This document shows, one piece after another, positions 1-10,075 of a stretch of DNA of 64,000 nucleotides. Position 1 is the first letter of the stretch. The number at the start of each line of letters is the position of its first letter. Below the pieces are notes generated by a model. It was not told the DNA's origin. It did not search any database and saw only the letters and a list, made by a program, of their open reading frames with translations. The stretch is from an uncultured Allomuricauda sp. (GTDB lineage: Bacteria; Bacteroidota; Bacteroidia; Flavobacteriales; Flavobacteriaceae): positions 1,406,454 to 1,470,453 of the forward strand of contig NZ_CANMUU010000002.1 in NCBI RefSeq assembly GCF_947501165.1. The letters run 5' to 3'. The position numbers and the translations under genes were made by a program.

Positions 1-333
1 AAAAAGGTGGATAGAAATGCGTTATACATGACCTCGCATTGCGATGGGGCTTTTGTGTTGGCGAAAGCTGGACTTTTGGATAGCGTTCTGTCTACAACCT
101 TTCCTAGTGATATTGATACCTATCGAAAGATGTTTCCACAACTAAAGGTAAAAGACAGCGTACTCTTTGTTCACGATGGAAAATATATTACTTCAGCTGG
201 TGGCGCAAAAAGTTTTGAGGCTGCCCTTTATTTATGTGAACATCTTTACGGAAAAGAAATTGCAGAATCTTTGGCAGGCGGGTTGGTTATCGATTGGGAT
301 TTAAAATCTGTGCCAAAGGTTATTCCTCAATAA
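1..333 (+). CDS. DJ-1/PfpI family protein, C-terminal part
   Basis: The reading frame is open from the first base, so the gene begins before the window and only the last 110 residues are seen. They show the nucleophile elbow of the DJ-1/PfpI (class I glutamine amidotransferase-like) fold: MTSHCDGAF followed by LAKAGLLDS, with the reactive cysteine at residue 14 of the visible part. The later VHDGKYITSAGG segment matches the conserved family element that follows the elbow. Members include glyoxalase-type enzymes, chaperones and the ligand domain of some AraC regulators; no HTH is present at this C-terminus. Substrate cannot be told. The stop codon overlaps the 3' end of the convergent neighbour by 14 bases. 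Confidence 0.8.
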   Translation, partial: KKVDRNALYMTSHCDGAFVLAKAGLLDSVLSTTFPSDIDTYRKMFPQLKVKDSVLFVHDGKYITSAGGAKSFEAALYLCEHLYGKEIAESLAGGLVIDWDLKSVPKVIPQ

Positions 334-1732
334 TTTTATAACGGGCATCTTTCAAATACTTGGATGCCAATGTATTGAATTTTGGGTTTATCCTGAGTAA
401 GGCTGTGTTTTCCAAAGCGTATAACTTTTCAGCATCCTTAAACCCTGCTTTCAAAGCTTCTTCCAAATAGAAAAGAGAAGTTCCAAAATCTTCATTTTTT
501 GCACTTAAAGAGATAATCTTCATATAAAAATCAAAATTATCCGCGTCAGTGATGGTCTTCAACATGTATAAGAAGGCCAAGGCATCCTCATCTATTAGTT
601 TGTCAGATTTAATCAATTCGATGTTGTCGTCTGCAAGGGCATTGACAAAACCTTTGAGTCGGTTTCCCATTTGTCTTTCATACACCGAATTTCCGTTAAT
701 GAATTTGTCCAACTCTTCCATCTGATACTTCCACCAGCCTAAATTGTTGAAGTTATGGGTCTGGACATCCTCATCCATGTCATAACCATATTCGTCTTTC
801 AAAAGAGTCTCTTTAAAGAAAGTGGCATTTTCAGCTCTTCGCATCGCTTTGAACATCTTATTTTTTCGTACTTCTTTCAAAATCAATCGAAGGGAATCCA
901 AATTCTTATGGGCGCCATACATAGAAAGCATTTGACTCAAGTATTGCTCTGCCAACAGCATCTTCTGTTGGCTTCTTAACCCATTCACTTTTTGAATATC
1001 CTGCACATAAGCTTTCTCTACATACATTGAATCTTTAGGTATTAGCTTTCTGCCCATTGCCTTGAGGGTAAAAGCTTGAAGTGCTTTTTCCACTAACGCA
1101 TTATCAGGTAATTTCTGATTTTCATTGTATACCAATAATTGACTTGGAAACTTTAGACGATTCAATACCTTTTCGGTTGCTAATAAATCAGTGTAAGCGT
1201 AGTCATTTTTCCCAACAATTCCGATGAAATGAAAAGGTCTTTTCAGGTTTAAAGCATCAGTATTGGAAACTGAACTACCAATTGAAATCACACCGTTTAC
1301 TACATTCAAAAATAATGGGGTCAATGAAGCATATCTAGCTCCAGATTCGTTTCCTGCAACATAAATCCTACTTTTTTGTATTGGCAATATGCTGTTGACC
1401 CGCTTTAAAACCTGGCCGGTTTTCACCATGTTCTTCGTTAAGCTAAGGGAATCCTCAATTCCGACTGCAGCAACTACATAGCCTTCTTTTTCCGCAGCTT
1501 TTGCAAACCAGTTGGCTACTTGTTTTTCTCTCTTTTCCAAATCAATGACCAAAAGCAAGGGCCAGTTTTTACTGGTATCAAATTTTTGTGGCAAGTAAAG
1601 TGAGTACGTATCGGGAATGGAATCATTGATTTTTAGCGAATCGATAAGCTTGCCTTTTTTTAGCACAAGCTGTTGGCCAGCCACCAATTGAAAAAAAAGA
1701 CAGGCCAAAAGGAACAGAAGATTTTTTTTCAT
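320..1732 (-). CDS. secreted esterase-like (alpha/beta-hydrolase) protein
   Basis: 470 residues with a clear signal peptide (ends near residue 19, LVAGQ). Residues 25-225 resemble the PHB-depolymerase/esterase-D type of alpha/beta hydrolase: YSLYLPQKF, a WPLLLVIDL strand, an IYVAGNESGA elbow and a GKNDYAY strand. The elbow is odd: the serine at 130 sits in G-N-E-S-G-A rather than G-x-S-x-G, and no clear catalytic histidine follows, so activity is doubtful. Residues 230-470 are helical and contain a TPR-like tail (SLFYLEEALKAGFKDAEKL). Probably periplasmic or surface-exposed. Monocistronic, convergent with the DJ-1 gene. Function unknown; a degenerate hydrolase used for binding is as likely as an esterase. 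Confidence 0.65.
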   Translation of the reverse strand: MKKNLLFLLACLFFQLVAGQQLVLKKGKLIDSLKINDSIPDTYSLYLPQKFDTSKNWPLLLVIDLEKREKQVANWFAKAAEKEGYVVAAVGIEDSLSLTKNMVKTGQVLKRVNSILPIQKSRIYVAGNESGARYASLTPLFLNVVNGVISIGSSVSNTDALNLKRPFHFIGIVGKNDYAYTDLLATEKVLNRLKFPSQLLVYNENQKLPDNALVEKALQAFTLKAMGRKLIPKDSMYVEKAYVQDIQKVNGLRSQQKMLLAEQYLSQMLSMYGAHKNLDSLRLILKEVRKNKMFKAMRRAENATFFKETLLKDEYGYDMDEDVQTHNFNNLGWWKYQMEELDKFINGNSVYERQMGNRLKGFVNALADDNIELIKSDKLIDEDALAFLYMLKTITDADNFDFYMKIISLSAKNEDFGTSLFYLEEALKAGFKDAEKLYALENTALLRINPKFNTLASKYLKDARYKIIEE

Positions 1733-1813
1733 AGCATTTTCATAACAAAAATCCGGCCAAAATCCCGAATCCTAGAAAACAATATAAAGTTACATTAAAT
1801 ATGTATAGCAAAC

Positions 1814-2254
1814 CTAGCTGGCCTTAATTGGCGAATTGGAAATCACGTTGGACAATACAATATGGGTTCGGCATTCCCCATAGATAATAAGCTCATCGAT
1901 AAACCTTTCTAAATGACCTTGGTCTTTTAAGATAACTTCCATAATAATATTTTCATTTCCAGTTATCCGATAGCAATTTATTACTTCATCAAAAGACTTT
2001 ACTTTCTCCAAAAAAGGTTTCAGCTTGCCCAAAAAGGCTTTGAGCATAATGATGGCCCTTAGTTGATGCCCTAAATGCACATGGGATGTTTTCGCAAAAT
2101 ATCCTTCAATAATTCCAGCATCTTCCATTTTCTTTACCCGTTCTGAAACGGCTGGTGGCGTGAGGCCCACTTTTCTACCAATACTCGTGTGAGAAGCACG
2201 TGCATCTTCTTGTAAATAGTTAAGGATTTCCCAATTTAATTTATCAACTTTCAT
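1814..2254 (-). CDS. Lrp/AsnC family transcriptional regulator
   Basis: 146 residues, the usual size. Residues 5-55 form the winged HTH (recognition helix about 30-44, LTPPAVSERVKKM). Residues 65-140 form the RAM ligand-binding domain with the ENIIMEVILKD and HLERFIDEL signatures. Such proteins form octamers that sense amino acids and control amino-acid metabolism, and usually also their own gene. The AT-rich gap to the divergent gene at 2378 (2255-2377) is the natural place for autoregulation. No metabolic target gene is adjacent, so the regulon is unknown. Confidence 0.92.
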   Translation of the reverse strand: MKVDKLNWEILNYLQEDARASHTSIGRKVGLTPPAVSERVKKMEDAGIIEGYFAKTSHVHLGHQLRAIIMLKAFLGKLKPFLEKVKSFDEVINCYRITGNENIIMEVILKDQGHLERFIDELIIYGECRTHIVLSNVISNSPIKAS

Positions 2255-2377
2255 AATTAAGCAAAATCACATAATATATTTAGTATTAAAAGTAAACATA
2301 CTATTTGGCTTTAAAAACAAAATTCATTTTTATCTATTCATTTTTAATTTTATAGTTACAAAATTGCTATTTTTTAC

Positions 2378-2779
2378 ATGGAATCTGCTTCCTTTAATTC
2401 TCAAAAGATTTATAGAAAGTCATTGGCGCTCCAAGACTTGAGTGAGGCCATTGCGGCTTACTTTTCCTCCAATAGGGATGCATTGTCTATAAGGCGCTAT
2501 GGTAGTTTCCGTGATGATATTTCCAAATGCTTGGTTACCGATGCCAACTTAATAACAAAGCAAATTCATCTTGCCTCTTCAAGTAGTTCGCATAACACAA
2601 GAATGAAAAGTTTGGCGTTCATCAACGTCATGACTCAAAACATATTGGCATACTGCAACGGTCTGGAAAAAGATGGTGTTAAAGAAAAGGAGTATTTGAA
2701 CCTTTTGCGAAAGGAAATTAGAAGTTTTCGGGTTTCCTTTAAGAAATGGAGAAAGTCTTTCCAAAGCGGAACGGACTAA
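2378..2779 (+). CDS. small helical protein of unknown function
   Basis: 133 residues, no signal peptide or membrane segment. It is almost wholly predicted helix: KIYRKSLALQDLSEAIAAYF, a polar middle with an SSSSS run (about 65-70), a second long helix (MKSLAFINVMTQNILAYC) and a basic C-terminal helix (RSFRVSFKKWRKSF). The layout recalls small four-helix-bundle proteins, but I see no diagnostic motif. It starts 123 bases from the divergent Lrp gene and ends 10 bases before the convergent icmF. I do not recognise the family. Confidence 0.6.
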   Translation: MESASFNSQKIYRKSLALQDLSEAIAAYFSSNRDALSIRRYGSFRDDISKCLVTDANLITKQIHLASSSSSHNTRMKSLAFINVMTQNILAYCNGLEKDGVKEKEYLNLLRKEIRSFRVSFKKWRKSFQSGTD

Positions 2780-2789
2780 AATCTAAAAA

Positions 2790-5700
2790 CTACATATTTC
2801 TTCTGTACTGACCCCCCACTTCAAAAAGTGCCTTGGTAATCTGGCCCAAGGAACAATACTTGGAAACCTCCATGAGCATATTGAACATGTTTCCGTTTTC
2901 TATTGCAACTTGTTGCAGCTCGTTAAGCAGTGTCTCGGATTCATCACTATTTCTTTGATGAAGATTTTCCAAGGTTTCAATTTGATTCATTTTCTCTTCC
3001 TCAGTGGCACGAATTACTTCATCCGGAAGGATGGTGGGTGAGCCTTTGGAACTCAAAAAGGTATTCACTCCAATAATGGGATACTCTCCAGAATGTTTCA
3101 ACGTTTCGTAATGTAGACTTTCCTCCTGGATTTTAGAACGCTGGTACATGGTCTCCATTGCGCCAAGTACCCCACCTCGTTCCGTTATTCTATCAAATTC
3201 CAACAACACAGCTTCCTCTACCAAATCGGTAAGTTCTTCAATAATGAAAGACCCCTGAATAGGGTTCTCGTTTTTAGCAAGGCCCAATTCTTTATTGATT
3301 ATCAATTGAATGGCCATAGCCCTACGCACCGACTCTTCCGTTGGGGTGGTTATTGCTTCATCATATGCATTGGTATGAAGTGAGTTACAATTATCATATA
3401 TGGCATACAGTGCTTGAAGCGTTGTTCTGATATCATTAAAATCAATTTCCTGGGCGTGCAGACTTCTTCCAGAGGTTTGAATATGGTATTTGAGCATCTG
3501 TGCCCTTGGGTCGGCGCCATATTTGTCTCGCAATGCCTTAGCCCAAATCCTTCTGGCCACACGACCAATTACTGCATACTCCGGATCTACTCCATTGGAA
3601 AAGAAAAAGGATAGGTTGGGACCAAATTTATTGATATCCATCCCTCTACTTAAATAGTATTCTACATAGGTAAAACCATTACTTAACGTGAAGGCCAATT
3701 GGGTAATAGGATTTGCTCCTGCTTCCGCTATATGGTATCCTGATATGGAAACCGAATAGAAGTTACGCACCTGACTATCAATAAAATACTCTTGCACATC
3801 GCCCATTAAACGCAGTGCGAATTCGGTAGAAAAAATACAGGTATTCTGTGCTTGGTCCTCCTTTAAAATATCTGCTTGCACAGTTCCCCTTACTTGGGAG
3901 AGTGTGTTCTTTTTAATCTCTGCGTACACATTTTCCGGTAACACCATGTCTCCGGTAACCCCAAGTAACATTAGGCCCAGTCCATTGTTTCCTTCTGGCA
4001 ATTCCCCATTGTACTTTGGGCGGGCCACTCCCTTTTTCTTATAAATAGAGGCAATCTTAGCTTCCACCTCTTTTTCCAGTTCATTTTCTGAAATGTACTT
4101 TTCACAGTTCTGGTCAATGGCGGCATTCAGGAAAAAAGCCAATAACATAGGTGCTGGACCATTAATGGTCATACTTACGGAAGTCATCGGATTACTCAAA
4201 TCAAATCCAGAATACAGCTTTTTTGCATCATCCAAGCAACAAATGGATACTCCGGCATTTCCAATTTTTCCATAAATGTCTGGTCTATGATCAGGGTCGC
4301 TCCCATAAAGGGTTACCGAATCAAAAGCGGTAGAAAGTCTTTTTGCCGGCATGTCCAAACTAACATAGTGGAACCTTTTATTAGTTCGCTCCGGGCCTCC
4401 TTCTCCTGCAAACATTCTGGTAGGGTCCTCTCCTACTCTTTTAAAGGGATAAAGACCGGAGGTATACGGAAATTCCCCTGGAACATTTTCCTGTAACATC
4501 CAGCGCAGCAAATCGCCCCACGCTTTGTATTTGGGCAATGCCACTTTTGGAATCTGGCTATGCGACAACGATTCCGTATGTGTATCTATATGCACTTCTT
4601 TGCCCCTTACCTTAAAGGTATACACAGGAGATTTATATCTGGCAACCTGCTCCTCCCATCTCAGTATTAAATCCCAATTATAGGGATCCAAGTCCATTCT
4701 TACCTTATCGAACTCTTTAAAAAGGATTGTCAATATTTCTTTACCATTGTCTTCCGTGCACAATTCAATCAATGTATCATCCTGCAGACCTGATTTTGAA
4801 AGAAACTCAGTTTGTCCTTTTGTCAAATCAAGTCCAACTACAGAAGCTATCGTCATAAAAATGCCGTACAATTTTTGCGCAGTCTGTACCTGTGCATCGG
4901 CTTTTACATCATAGGCCCTATTGCTCTCCGTTATTTCGGATAAATAACGGGTGCGTGCGGGAGGAATAACAAACACCTTCTCCATCATTTCGGTAGAGAC
5001 TTCAAAATTGGAAACCAAGCTTGAGTTTGCCTTATTCACAAGTGTTTCCATAATGGCCTTGTACAGTTTATTCATTCCTGGGTCATTAAACTGAGAGGCA
5101 ATTGTTCCGAAAATAGGAAGGTCGTCCATATTGGTATCCCACAGTCCATGATTTCGCATGTACTGTTTTTTTACATCTCGAATTGCATCCAATGCGCCTC
5201 TTTTATCGAACTTGTTAATAGCAACCAAATCAGCAAAATCGAGCATGTCAATTTTTTCCAACTGGGTGGCAGCACCAAATTCGGGCGTCATTACATATAA
5301 GGAGATGTCACTATGTTCCAGAATTTCAGTATCAGACTGTCCAATTCCCGAAGTTTCCAAAATAATCAAATCATAATGGGCGGCCTTAAGTATTTCCACA
5401 GCTTCCGAAACATGTTTGGAAAGTGCCAAATTGGACTGCCTTGTTGCCAAAGAACGCATGTAAACCCTATCGCTATTGATAGCATTCATGCGAATTCGGT
5501 CTCCCAAAAGGGCTCCACCCGTTTTTCGCTTGGATGGGTCCACAGAGATGATTCCAATATGCTTATCTGGAAAATCCATCAGAAATCTTCGCACCAACTC
5601 ATCAACCAAACTAGATTTTCCAGCCCCACCGGTGCCCGTGATTCCCAAAACAGGCACAGTTGCTTTTGATTCCTCTATCTGGGCTTGATAGGTTGCATAT

Positions 5701-6254
5701 ACTTCAGGCTTATTTTCTGCCAACGAGATTAATCTAGCTATGGTATTGGTCTGTTTCTCTTGAAGAAGTTGCGACAAACCTTTGTTTTCAGGAATGCAAA
5801 TGCTCGGTACTCCAGAATCGCTTCTTTGTACCAAATCGTTAATCATTCCTTGAAGTCCCATCTCTCTCCCATCATCAGGTGAATAAATGCGTTCCACCCC
5901 ATGTTCCATCAAATCTTCAATCTCTCTGGGAAGAATAACACCGCCACCGCCTCCAAAAATCTTAATCTGACCAGCGTTTCGTTCTTGTAGCAGATCGTAC
6001 ATGTATTTAAAGTACTCATTATGCCCCCCTTGATAGGAAGTCATCGCAATGGCATTGGCATCTTCTTGTATTGCACAGTCCACCACTTCAGCTACGCTCC
6101 TATCATGCCCCAAATGGATAACCTCAACCCCTGTGGATTGTATTATTCTTCGCATTATATTGATGGCGGCATCATGTCCATCAAAAAGTGAAGCTGCGGT
6201 TACAATTCGTATTTTGTTTTTAGGCTGATAGGGCTTCGATTGCTCCATTGTCAA
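2790..6254 (-). CDS. icmF: fused isobutyryl-CoA mutase IcmF (B12 domain, G-protein chaperone, mutase)
   Basis: 1154 residues. Residues 14-145 are the cobalamin-binding domain with FDGHDAAI (D25, H27 lower cobalt ligand) and the GGGGGV loop. Residues 200-420 are a MeaB-type GTPase with P-loop GTGGAGKSS (207-215) and NKFD (347-350). Residues about 560-1154 are the acyl-CoA mutase barrel. The substrate loop reads YPFKR and continues [18 protein letters not shown], the IcmF form rather than the YPTMY form of methylmalonyl-CoA mutase. The enzyme interconverts isobutyryl-CoA and n-butyryl-CoA (and related branched acyl-CoAs) with adenosylcobalamin, linking valine or branched-chain breakdown to straight-chain metabolism. 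Cytoplasmic, stands alone. It may be labelled methylmalonyl-CoA mutase elsewhere; domain order argues for IcmF. Confidence 0.93.
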   Translation of the reverse strand: MTMEQSKPYQPKNKIRIVTAASLFDGHDAAINIMRRIIQSTGVEVIHLGHDRSVAEVVDCAIQEDANAIAMTSYQGGHNEYFKYMYDLLQERNAGQIKIFGGGGGVILPREIEDLMEHGVERIYSPDDGREMGLQGMINDLVQRSDSGVPSICIPENKGLSQLLQEKQTNTIARLISLAENKPEVYATYQAQIEESKATVPVLGITGTGGAGKSSLVDELVRRFLMDFPDKHIGIISVDPSKRKTGGALLGDRIRMNAINSDRVYMRSLATRQSNLALSKHVSEAVEILKAAHYDLIILETSGIGQSDTEILEHSDISLYVMTPEFGAATQLEKIDMLDFADLVAINKFDKRGALDAIRDVKKQYMRNHGLWDTNMDDLPIFGTIASQFNDPGMNKLYKAIMETLVNKANSSLVSNFEVSTEMMEKVFVIPPARTRYLSEITESNRAYDVKADAQVQTAQKLYGIFMTIASVVGLDLTKGQTEFLSKSGLQDDTLIELCTEDNGKEILTILFKEFDKVRMDLDPYNWDLILRWEEQVARYKSPVYTFKVRGKEVHIDTHTESLSHSQIPKVALPKYKAWGDLLRWMLQENVPGEFPYTSGLYPFKRVGEDPTRMFAGEGGPERTNKRFHYVSLDMPAKRLSTAFDSVTLYGSDPDHRPDIYGKIGNAGVSICCLDDAKKLYSGFDLSNPMTSVSMTINGPAPMLLAFFLNAAIDQNCEKYISENELEKEVEAKIASIYKKKGVARPKYNGELPEGNNGLGLMLLGVTGDMVLPENVYAEIKKNTLSQVRGTVQADILKEDQAQNTCIFSTEFALRLMGDVQEYFIDSQVRNFYSVSISGYHIAEAGANPITQLAFTLSNGFTYVEYYLSRGMDINKFGPNLSFFFSNGVDPEYAVIGRVARRIWAKALRDKYGADPRAQMLKYHIQTSGRSLHAQEIDFNDIRTTLQALYAIYDNCNSLHTNAYDEAITTPTEESVRRAMAIQLIINKELGLAKNENPIQGSFIIEELTDLVEEAVLLEFDRITERGGVLGAMETMYQRSKIQEESLHYETLKHSGEYPIIGVNTFLSSKGSPTILPDEVIRATEEEKMNQIETLENLHQRNSDESETLLNELQQVAIENGNMFNMLMEVSKYCSLGQITKALFEVGGQYRRNM

Positions 6255-6390
6255 TTTAAGGTCAAAAATTCTCTTGCAATTTACGGAAAGTGCAACAAAA
6301 TTTTGATTTTAATTCATATTTTATAAAAATATTAGATATAACCCATTACTTTTTTTTGATATCATAATTTTGGGATATAAAAATCAACCA

Positions 6391-7239
6391 ATGAAGCTCA
6401 CCATACTTATCCATTGTCCAGATCAATCTGGTATTATTCATTCCACTACTGGTTTTATTACAAATATTGGAGGAAACGTAGTCTATTTGGATCAACATGT
6501 GGATAAGCAGGCGGGCGTATTCTTTATGCGTTTGGAATGTGAGTTTTTGAAAACATTGAATCTATTGGATGTTAAGAATGATTTTGAGCAGAAAATAGCC
6601 AGTCGATACCTAATGCAATGGAATATATTTACGGATACGGAAAAACCCAAAATGGGTCTTTTTGTATCAAAATACAATCATTGCCTTTATGATTTATTGA
6701 GTCGATATCAATCTGGTGAACTTTGGGTCGATATTCCATTCATTTTAAGTAATCACCAAGATTTGGAATATATCGGGGAACAATTCAACATCCCTTACCA
6801 TCATATACCAGTTACAAAAGAAACCAAGGAAGATGCGGAAAACAAGCAACTCTCTTTTTTACAGAAACACGAAGTTGATTTTATAGTTCTAGCCCGTTAT
6901 ATGCAAATTGTTTCACCAAAAATTATCGATAAGTTTCCTAACAGGATTATTAATATACATCATTCTTTTTTACCTGCATTTGCTGGTGCAAAACCGTATC
7001 ATGCGGCATTTGAACGCGGTGTAAAAATCATTGGGGCCACAAGCCATTATGTAACCGAAGAGCTGGACGCGGGACCAATCATTGAACAGGATGTAGTAGC
7101 AGTATCCCACACCCATTCCATAAAAGATTTTGTTGCCAAAGGAAGGGATTTGGAAAAAATTGTTTTGGCGAGAGCAGTTAAGTTGCACCTAAGCCGAAAA
7201 ACCATGGTATACAACAATAAAACCGTTATTTTTTCTTGA
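6391..7239 (+). CDS. purU: formyltetrahydrofolate deformylase PurU
   Basis: 282 residues from the ATG at 6391. A TTG seven codons upstream is possible, but the ATG gives the family-typical start MKLTILIHCPDQSG. Residues 1-80 form the ACT domain (DQSGIIHSTTGFI). Residues 88-282 are the formyltransferase fold with N188-I-H190 and D226 (NIHHSFLPAF; ELDAGPII), the catalytic N/H/D set. PurU hydrolyses 10-formyl-THF to formate and THF, feeding PurT and balancing the one-carbon pool. Divergent from icmF; followed by the DUF4197 gene after 70 bases holding only a weak A/T hairpin (7241-7259). Confidence 0.95.
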   Translation: MKLTILIHCPDQSGIIHSTTGFITNIGGNVVYLDQHVDKQAGVFFMRLECEFLKTLNLLDVKNDFEQKIASRYLMQWNIFTDTEKPKMGLFVSKYNHCLYDLLSRYQSGELWVDIPFILSNHQDLEYIGEQFNIPYHHIPVTKETKEDAENKQLSFLQKHEVDFIVLARYMQIVSPKIIDKFPNRIINIHHSFLPAFAGAKPYHAAFERGVKIIGATSHYVTEELDAGPIIEQDVVAVSHTHSIKDFVAKGRDLEKIVLARAVKLHLSRKTMVYNNKTVIFS

Positions 7240-7309
7240 TTTTCTTTTTGAAAAAGAAAGTTTCTTCGTTAGAAGATGTACTTTGAGGAAAATTTTAAAA
7301 ATTGTCTCC

Positions 7310-8023
7310 ATGAAACGTATAGTTCTATGTTTACTCTTAATTTTTGCAACATCTGCCTGCACTGAACTTCAACAGGTCGTAAATCAACTACCACAAGGAA
7401 CAACTGGAATTGGCAATGCGGAAATTGCTCAGGGATTGCGAGCTGCTCTTGACCAGGGCATAGACAAACAGGTAAAAAAGCTGTCGTTAAAGGACGGTTT
7501 CTTCAAAAATGAATTGGTTAGAATCTTATTGCCAGATGAGTTGAAGAAAGTAGATAAAACTTTACGGGACGTAGGCTTAGGCAACTTAGCTGATGAAGGT
7601 TTACGCATTCTCAATAGAGCTGCTGAAGATGCTGTTGGTGAAGCAACACCTATATTTGTAGATGCTGTAAAAGGAATCACCTTTGGTGATGCCAAACAGA
7701 TACTCTTGGGGTCCGATAATGCAGCAACCCAATATTTGGAACAATCTACAAGTTCCCAACTTTATAGCAAATTCGAACCAAAGATTGAAGCATCTTTTAA
7801 AAAAGTTGGTGCGGATAAGATTTGGAATTCATTGATAACCAAATATAATGCCCTTCCCTTAACATCAGATGTAAATCCTAACCTTACAGAATACGTTACC
7901 CAAGAAGCCTTGGAAGGGGTATACACCATGATAGCGGTTGAAGAAAAAGAAATTCGCACTAAGCTGTCTTCCCGAACCACCGATTTATTGAAGAAAGTCT
8001 TTGCCTTGCAAGACAGTCAATAA
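7310..8023 (+). CDS. DUF4197 lipoprotein
   Basis: 237 residues from the ATG at 7310, preferred over an upstream TTG because it directly opens a lipoprotein signal peptide with cleavage before C17 (ATSAC). The mature part is the DUF4197 fold: GIGNAEIAQGLRAALDQGI, VGLGNLADEGLRILNRAAEDA, then FVDAVKGITFGDAKQIL and a C-terminal helix ending in LLKKVFALQ. The family is common in Bacteroidota and Proteobacteria as periplasmic or outer-membrane lipoproteins with no assigned role. Single gene, followed by a strong terminator at 8188. Confidence 0.85.
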   Translation: MKRIVLCLLLIFATSACTELQQVVNQLPQGTTGIGNAEIAQGLRAALDQGIDKQVKKLSLKDGFFKNELVRILLPDELKKVDKTLRDVGLGNLADEGLRILNRAAEDAVGEATPIFVDAVKGITFGDAKQILLGSDNAATQYLEQSTSSQLYSKFEPKIEASFKKVGADKIWNSLITKYNALPLTSDVNPNLTEYVTQEALEGVYTMIAVEEKEIRTKLSSRTTDLLKKVFALQDSQ

Positions 8024-8379
8024 TTATTCTTATACACACAATATCAACGAAATACCTCCGTTATAGTTATATCAGAGCAAAGGAATTATAACAAAATCCT
8101 AAAGTTAAATTAACCTTTGCAAGCTGGTTAAAAAGGAATTTTGTAACCAATTATCTGAGTTAGCATTTTTTTGAGTTAGTTAGTTTTAACCGGTGTTCGC
8201 ACCGGTTTTTTATTTCAAGTATTTGTTTTTCAACAGATTGCATTCAGTCTAAAAATTCTTTCCAAGCTCTTTTTCAAGAAGTAAACTATTATCGGCAATT
8301 ACGGCATTTAGGAGTTTTTTAACATTTCCAGCTCGTTAAATAAGTAACTTGAAGACAAGCTAATTCAATCAATCAAAAA
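8024..8379. other. 356-base intergenic region
   Basis: Holds one strong terminator (8188-8213) about 165 bases past the DUF4197 stop. The stretch after it should contain the promoter of the AraC-type gene at 8380, but I see no full TTG / TAnnTTTG pair. No small gene is convincing. Confidence 0.6.
8188..8213 (+). terminator. rho-independent terminator
   Basis: Perfect 8-bp stem AACCGGTG / CACCGGTT (8188-8195, 8200-8207) closed by a UUCG tetraloop and followed by a T run. It ends the DUF4197 transcript, leaving a rather long 3' UTR. Confidence 0.9.
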
Positions 8380-9906
8380 ATGGGGAGGCCAATAATCATT
8401 TTTGTCCTGTCGTTGTCTGCAATTTTCGGATATGCTAATCATACTCCTTTAAAGGAGAAAACCTTGGCATCATCCATTTCCTCCTATCAAGATTCTATCA
8501 AGTGGGCCGATTATTTTTATAATATACAACGGTATAAGAAAGCAATACCTCTTTATAAAAAGAATCTAGAGAATCCAAACGTTCCGAAAACGCGAATCCT
8601 TAAACGTTTGGCATTGAGTCAAGCCGGAATGGGAAATTCGTCGAAATCCGTCGAGAACATCAATAAGTACTTGCAATTGGAGTTCCATCCAAATTTCTTA
8701 TTGAACGAAGGGTTTGACCCAATTCGGGAATCAAATGAGTTTAAACGAATAGAAGAGCGTGTTATTCCTAGAGTGACCACTTGGTCTGTAATTTATCTTT
8801 TTGTAGCGATTATCGGATTTTACGTGGTACTTCTCATCACTCTGAATAAACAGATTCATTCTGTATCAAGAATACTCATTGGGAGCTTCATTTTCATCCA
8901 CTCCTTTTTTATACTTCATATTAGTATTAATGCCGCTCATTATTTCTTTGAATATCCCCACACATATTTAATGTCTACGTGGGGTACTTTTTTGTATGGC
9001 CCTTTGCTCTATTTCTACATTAAGAGAACCTCTCAAAAATATGTTTTCAAACTACAGGACATGCTGCATTTGGTTCCAACAATCATTCTTTTTGTTTACC
9101 TGATTACGGAGGTTTACTATATGCCCGCTCAGAGTAAAATTGTTTTGATGCTTTCCCGAATGCAAAATGGATTAGGGCCTCAAGATTCCAATCGTCTTAT
9201 AGTAATTGTAGTATTGAAAATCATATCATTGACCGTATATGGTCTATTTATAGCAAAGGCTTATAATAAAGGTAAAAAAGAAAAGTTACTGAATTCAAAA
9301 AGTCTCAAATGGCAGAAAAACCTTTATGTAATCCATATTCTGTACGTATTGACCTATACCGCCTACGGTATTGTAATAATAAATGGGTATGCCAATGGTT
9401 GGTTATACGATGTTTCTACCGCCAGCATGGCCCTTATGGTGCTTTATGTGGGGTATTCCGCTAACATACAACCTGATGTTTTCAACGGCGCCTATTCTTA
9501 TAATACCAACAAACTCTTTCCCAAGTATGAAAAATCTGGATTGACTCCCAGTTTGTCTCTGGAATTAAAGGAGAACCTTGTGCATCTTTTCGCAGTAGAA
9601 AAGGTTTATAAGGAAAATACCATTAATCTTGATATGGTAGCCGATAGACTGAACACAACACGACACAATGCCTCCCAGGTTATCAATGAGCACTTTCATG
9701 TTAGTTTTCATGAATTTGTTAATATCTACAGGATAAAGGAGGCAAAAGAACTTCTTACCTGTGAAGACAACAAAAGATTGAACATTATTAACGTAGCCTA
9801 TGAAGTTGGCTATAACAACAAAGTCACATTTAACAAAGCCTTCAAGAAAGATACCAAGCTGACACCTTCGCAATATCAAAAAACAGCCACAGAATCTACT
9901 TCGTAA
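8380..9906 (+). CDS. membrane-anchored AraC-type regulator with 7 TM segments
   Basis: 508 residues. A signal peptide (1-19) is followed by a periplasmic TPR-like part (about 40-115: ADYFYNIQRYKKAIPLYKKNL). Seven hydrophobic segments follow (about 133-155, 165-187, 197-214, 228-246, 271-292, 312-334, 343-361). The C-terminal AraC DNA-binding domain (about 400-500) ends in the classical VAYEVGYNNKVTFNKAFKKDTKLTPSQY signature, cut here as VAYEVGYNNKVTFNKAF plus TPSQY. This is an inner-membrane one-component regulator: the outside domain senses and the cytoplasmic HTH binds DNA. The 7-TM/AraC layout is known in flavobacteria; ligand and targets are unknown. Confidence 0.88.
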   Translation: MGRPIIIFVLSLSAIFGYANHTPLKEKTLASSISSYQDSIKWADYFYNIQRYKKAIPLYKKNLENPNVPKTRILKRLALSQAGMGNSSKSVENINKYLQLEFHPNFLLNEGFDPIRESNEFKRIEERVIPRVTTWSVIYLFVAIIGFYVVLLITLNKQIHSVSRILIGSFIFIHSFFILHISINAAHYFFEYPHTYLMSTWGTFLYGPLLYFYIKRTSQKYVFKLQDMLHLVPTIILFVYLITEVYYMPAQSKIVLMLSRMQNGLGPQDSNRLIVIVVLKIISLTVYGLFIAKAYNKGKKEKLLNSKSLKWQKNLYVIHILYVLTYTAYGIVIINGYANGWLYDVSTASMALMVLYVGYSANIQPDVFNGAYSYNTNKLFPKYEKSGLTPSLSLELKENLVHLFAVEKVYKENTINLDMVADRLNTTRHNASQVINEHFHVSFHEFVNIYRIKEAKELLTCEDNKRLNIINVAYEVGYNNKVTFNKAFKKDTKLTPSQYQKTATESTS

Positions 9907-9986
9907 AGGTAAGTATTGTACGGGTATGGTAATGGTTTATAAGGGTTAGTATATCATTCCCAGCAACTGACTACTTTTATCTCAAG

Positions 9987-10075
9987 AAAAACAGCCCACC
10001 ATATTCTTCACAAACTGCTTTGTCTCAAGAATGGGGTTTTTGAATTAGTCAGCAAAATATCCTGGGGCTGTTTTT
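9987..10075 (+). terminator. candidate terminator: 11-bp inverted repeat with long loop
   Basis: AAAAACAGCCC (9987-9997) and GGGCTGTTTTT (10065-10075) are perfectly complementary, separated by 67 bases, with a further T-rich run behind. The sequence CTCAAGAA occurs beside the first arm and again in the loop. It lies between the convergent AraC-type gene and the DUF1579-like gene and could end the former; the long loop lowers confidence. Confidence 0.4.

Noticed and set aside
755..979. Open frame on the + strand inside the esterase-like gene
   Set aside because: Fully antisense to a gene with signal peptide and domain; composition typical of a shadow frame.
5313..5669. 118-residue + strand frame antisense to icmF
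   Set aside because: Lies over the conserved G-protein domain of icmF; no start context or domain.
6370..6390. Earlier TTG start for purU
   Set aside because: Adds seven residues outside the family start; the ATG at 6391 gives the standard ACT domain beginning.
7241..7259. Terminator after purU
   Set aside because: The hairpin has almost only A/T pairs and is followed by few T; too weak to call.
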